DNA of 64,000 bases from Petrosia ficiformis (lineage: Eukaryota > Porifera > Demospongiae > Haplosclerida > Petrosiidae): contig OX345636.1 in NCBI GenBank assembly GCA_947044365.1, forward strand, positions 9,816,001 to 9,880,000, given 5' to 3'. Shown here in pieces: positions 61,576 to 64,000 of this stretch (the first letter of the stretch is position 1; each line of letters opens with the position of its first letter). Both the position numbers and the translations under genes were made by a program. The notes beneath the pieces were generated by a model. The model searched no databases. It was not told where the DNA came from and saw only the letters and a program-made list of their open reading frames with translations.

Positions 61576-61883
61576 GTACATGTATGAAAGTTCCAGGAAG
61601 TGAGCGTTCTAGGCTTTTAGCAAGCTAAGCTTCTACATGTGACTTGTTTAGATGGATAGTTGAGCTTCTAGGAAAGCCATACATATCCTCGTATAAGGTG
61701 CTATATTATAGACTTTGTGCATATTCTATAACTATAACCTATATGTTAAAATTAAAGAGCAAAAACAGTGTTAACACTATTAATTTTAATGATGTTAGAA
61801 TTTGCATAAACTACAGCAAAAATATGTACATACTGTCAAAAAGCTTATATGAGACAATGATATGAAGATATATAGTGCAAAAT

Positions 61884-62750
61884 GGGCAACAGGAATGCAG
61901 GAATGGAATCAGAACGGAATGAATTACATAATTTACAAATAACAAACACATGGGAAGAATGGAACAATCAGCAGAGAAAGACGGAATAGCTGGTAGTTCA
62001 GATTTCATAGATCTAGCCTTGAACTGTGAAAAAAATGGACACAGAAAACTTGCAAATGTGAGATAGATTATTAATTGTTTAGAAGCCATGATCTCGTGAC
62101 TGACACCATTTACACTATACTTTAGGGAGTCAAACGATGAAGATTCATTATCAAGCCTGATCATGACCATTTGAAATACGTGATCAGAGCTCATTTCCCT
62201 CCTTTGCCTCTTCTGACAACACAGAACACCAATGTCCGAGCTTTTTGATTCATAGGCTATATAGAAGGTACTCGTATTAGAACATGCTATGGTTGTAACA
62301 ATCCTATTCACCTTGACACCAACACTATCCCTGAGCCACCCATAATTTAGTAATTGGTCACAAAAAGAGATGCTGGTATCGTGACCCACATCACAGTCAT
62401 GAAATGAAGCTTACCATGAAACCTGAAAATGTGTACTATCATCTATTTTGGATTTGTGTAAAAACCAGGCACCCAGGATTTACAAGCTGACTGCTGCAGA
62501 TTTTAGAAGAGAATGATCTCTGCTCAACCCAGTGCATAAGATCCAACTATGTGAGCAATATAACTTGTTCTTGTAAACACTTTTTGGTATTTACTGATGA
62601 AACTGTTTTTCATTATAATCTTTTTCAATTTATAATCACAAAATATAAGCACTGTGAAAAAAAGGTAAAGGGAAAAGAAAATGAATTAAACTGAACAAAA
62701 AAATTCCATTCCTGATTCCATTCCTGCGTTCCTGCTTTCACAGTTGCCCA
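61884..62750. mobile_element. hAT-like TIR element with 8-bp target duplication
   Basis: The left end GGGCAACAGGAATGCAGGAA is inverted at the right end (CGTTCCTGC...GTTGCCC). TGCAAAAT flanks both sides (61876-61883 and 62751-62758). It is 867 bp long; a minus-strand frame inside has no ATG near its start and no recognised transposase motif. Confidence 0.75.
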
Positions 62751-62759
62751 TGCAAAATC

Positions 62760-64000
62760 TCACATTTTGGTTATACATGCATAATAATCGTTAATCCCCA
62801 GAGGGATCCATTACACACATGTATCTGTGTGATAATTAAGTCTACGACGTTTACATGTATGTGTTCGCTGTTACCTTCAAACCTTCACACTAACATAAAA
62901 GAGAACACCCCTCACTTTTGTCACAACAATGTGACTAACTCATGATCACTTGGGCTTGTGTATTAATTGACATGCATAATTATATACACAAAACTAGCAA
63001 ATAACAGTAATTATTTTTATAATCATAATAATCCTCTTGGACGAGTGTCAGTAAGGTACTGTTTACATCTGTATGTCAGAATGCAGAAGTATCTGATTAT
63101 CATGCACTGCACATGTTTAAAAGTAATTAAAACATTCTAAAATTACATCTTGTAAACTGATAAGTAAGATTTAGTTACAAAGGTAATGATATTCATACTA
63201 TAATGTAAACATGCTTTCAGGACTATAATATCATTAAGACATCTGACTTTTCAACTTTTTTGAAAATGATGCATATTTTCTACATGCATAATTCTTCACT
63301 GTACTAGTAATAATTATCTATTACATGCCATCTGCACACTCTTCAAATACAAAGGAGGGTGAGTGTATTCCATCCTTTCTAGCAGGCTATACCTTCTGCT
63401 GCACTAATCTCATGCACCCATGCAATCACATGTAGGCTTAGTAAATAGGTGTATGTATAATTGCTATTTCTCATTCTCTATAATTATAACTCTTTCTCAG
63501 TTTAATGGCTGATCTATCACTCTTTTCAGCCATCAAACACTGTTCCTTTACTTAATTGGGGCAGAATGAACTACTGTTTAGTAGAAACATGTGCTGACCT
63601 ACACTAATTTTAAAAATTCAGTCTTGTGCATCATGTTTATAATTATAAATGCACAAACTTATGTGGAGAATGGAACTATATATAAACCATAATTATAATT
63701 TATCCTAACTAAGTATAGAGAATATATCTTTACATCTAATACACAAAATTTGTGTAGGTGCAAAGATAATTGGCTATAGTATTCTCTCTTTTTTTTCTCC
63801 CAGCTAGTACACATGTTTTATTTCCGAAAGCATATAAATTTTGTGTGTGGCAGCTATGCACATCCCATATAATTATGATCATGAATAAACCATGACAGAT
63901 TGGTGACATATTTGGAAATATCAAAAAAATTCATTGCAGAAACATAAATTTGATACCACCTAATATGGTGAAAATGTGTTTTTGCTCAAACCACAAACCA
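62760..64000. other. AT-rich sequence to the window end
   Basis: No gene, structured RNA or clear transposon was seen in this stretch. Confidence 0.5.

Noticed and set aside
61811..62389. 192-codon minus-strand frame
   Set aside because: No ATG near its start, no recognised motif, and it lies across the edge of the hAT-like element.

Overview
This is eukaryotic nuclear DNA, AT-rich and intron-containing, most likely from a demosponge or a similar early-branching animal. The clues are five animal-type genes with short GT-AG exons, an intron-less secreted fibrinogen-like gene of a kind I associate with sponges, many small transposons, and a self-complementary ACATGT motif repeated in almost every intron and spacer. 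The organism is an inference; the gene families are clearer.

Layout. (1) 1-12.5 kb, minus strand: a transposon-type gene with one 3.2-kb exon (Mutator-like DDE region, PHD finger, OTU protease domain). It is preceded by a chain of tiny phase-0 exons leading to an ATG at 12502, with several MITEs in the introns. (2) 12.5-19.3 kb: intergenic, with a foldback element and minisatellites. (3) 19.3-32.0 kb, plus strand: a nine-exon gene for an ORP10/11-like protein that keeps the PH domain and linker but stops before any sterol-binding (ORD) domain. (4) 34.0-35.1 kb, minus strand: an intron-less secreted fibrinogen-like protein. (5) 38.5-55.5 kb, minus strand: a complete twelve-exon Myt1 (PKMYT1) kinase of 514 residues, reconstructed here with all phases matching. 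(6) 55.7-57.0 kb, plus strand: a single-exon SPRYD3 orthologue, divergent from Myt1 across a 180-bp gap with an E2F-like site, a CCAAT box and two CRE half sites. (7) 57-64 kb: intergenic, with MITEs and a hAT-like element that has terminal repeats and an 8-bp target duplication.

The most unusual signal is in Myt1. Three separate minisatellites each carry a copy of the neighbouring splice junction in every unit: about ten copies of the exon 8 donor, about ten of the exon 10 donor and about eleven of the exon 12 acceptor, the last in a 69-bp unit that stays in frame. Elsewhere, ends of MITEs have also been amplified into minisatellites. The window therefore shows tandem duplication repeatedly seeded at functional junctions and transposon ends.

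The genes do not form a pathway. Myt1 and SPRYD3 probably share a promoter; the others look independent. MITE-A, MITE-C and similar names are my own labels for repeat families seen several times in this window. No database search was possible, so family names rest on recognised motifs.
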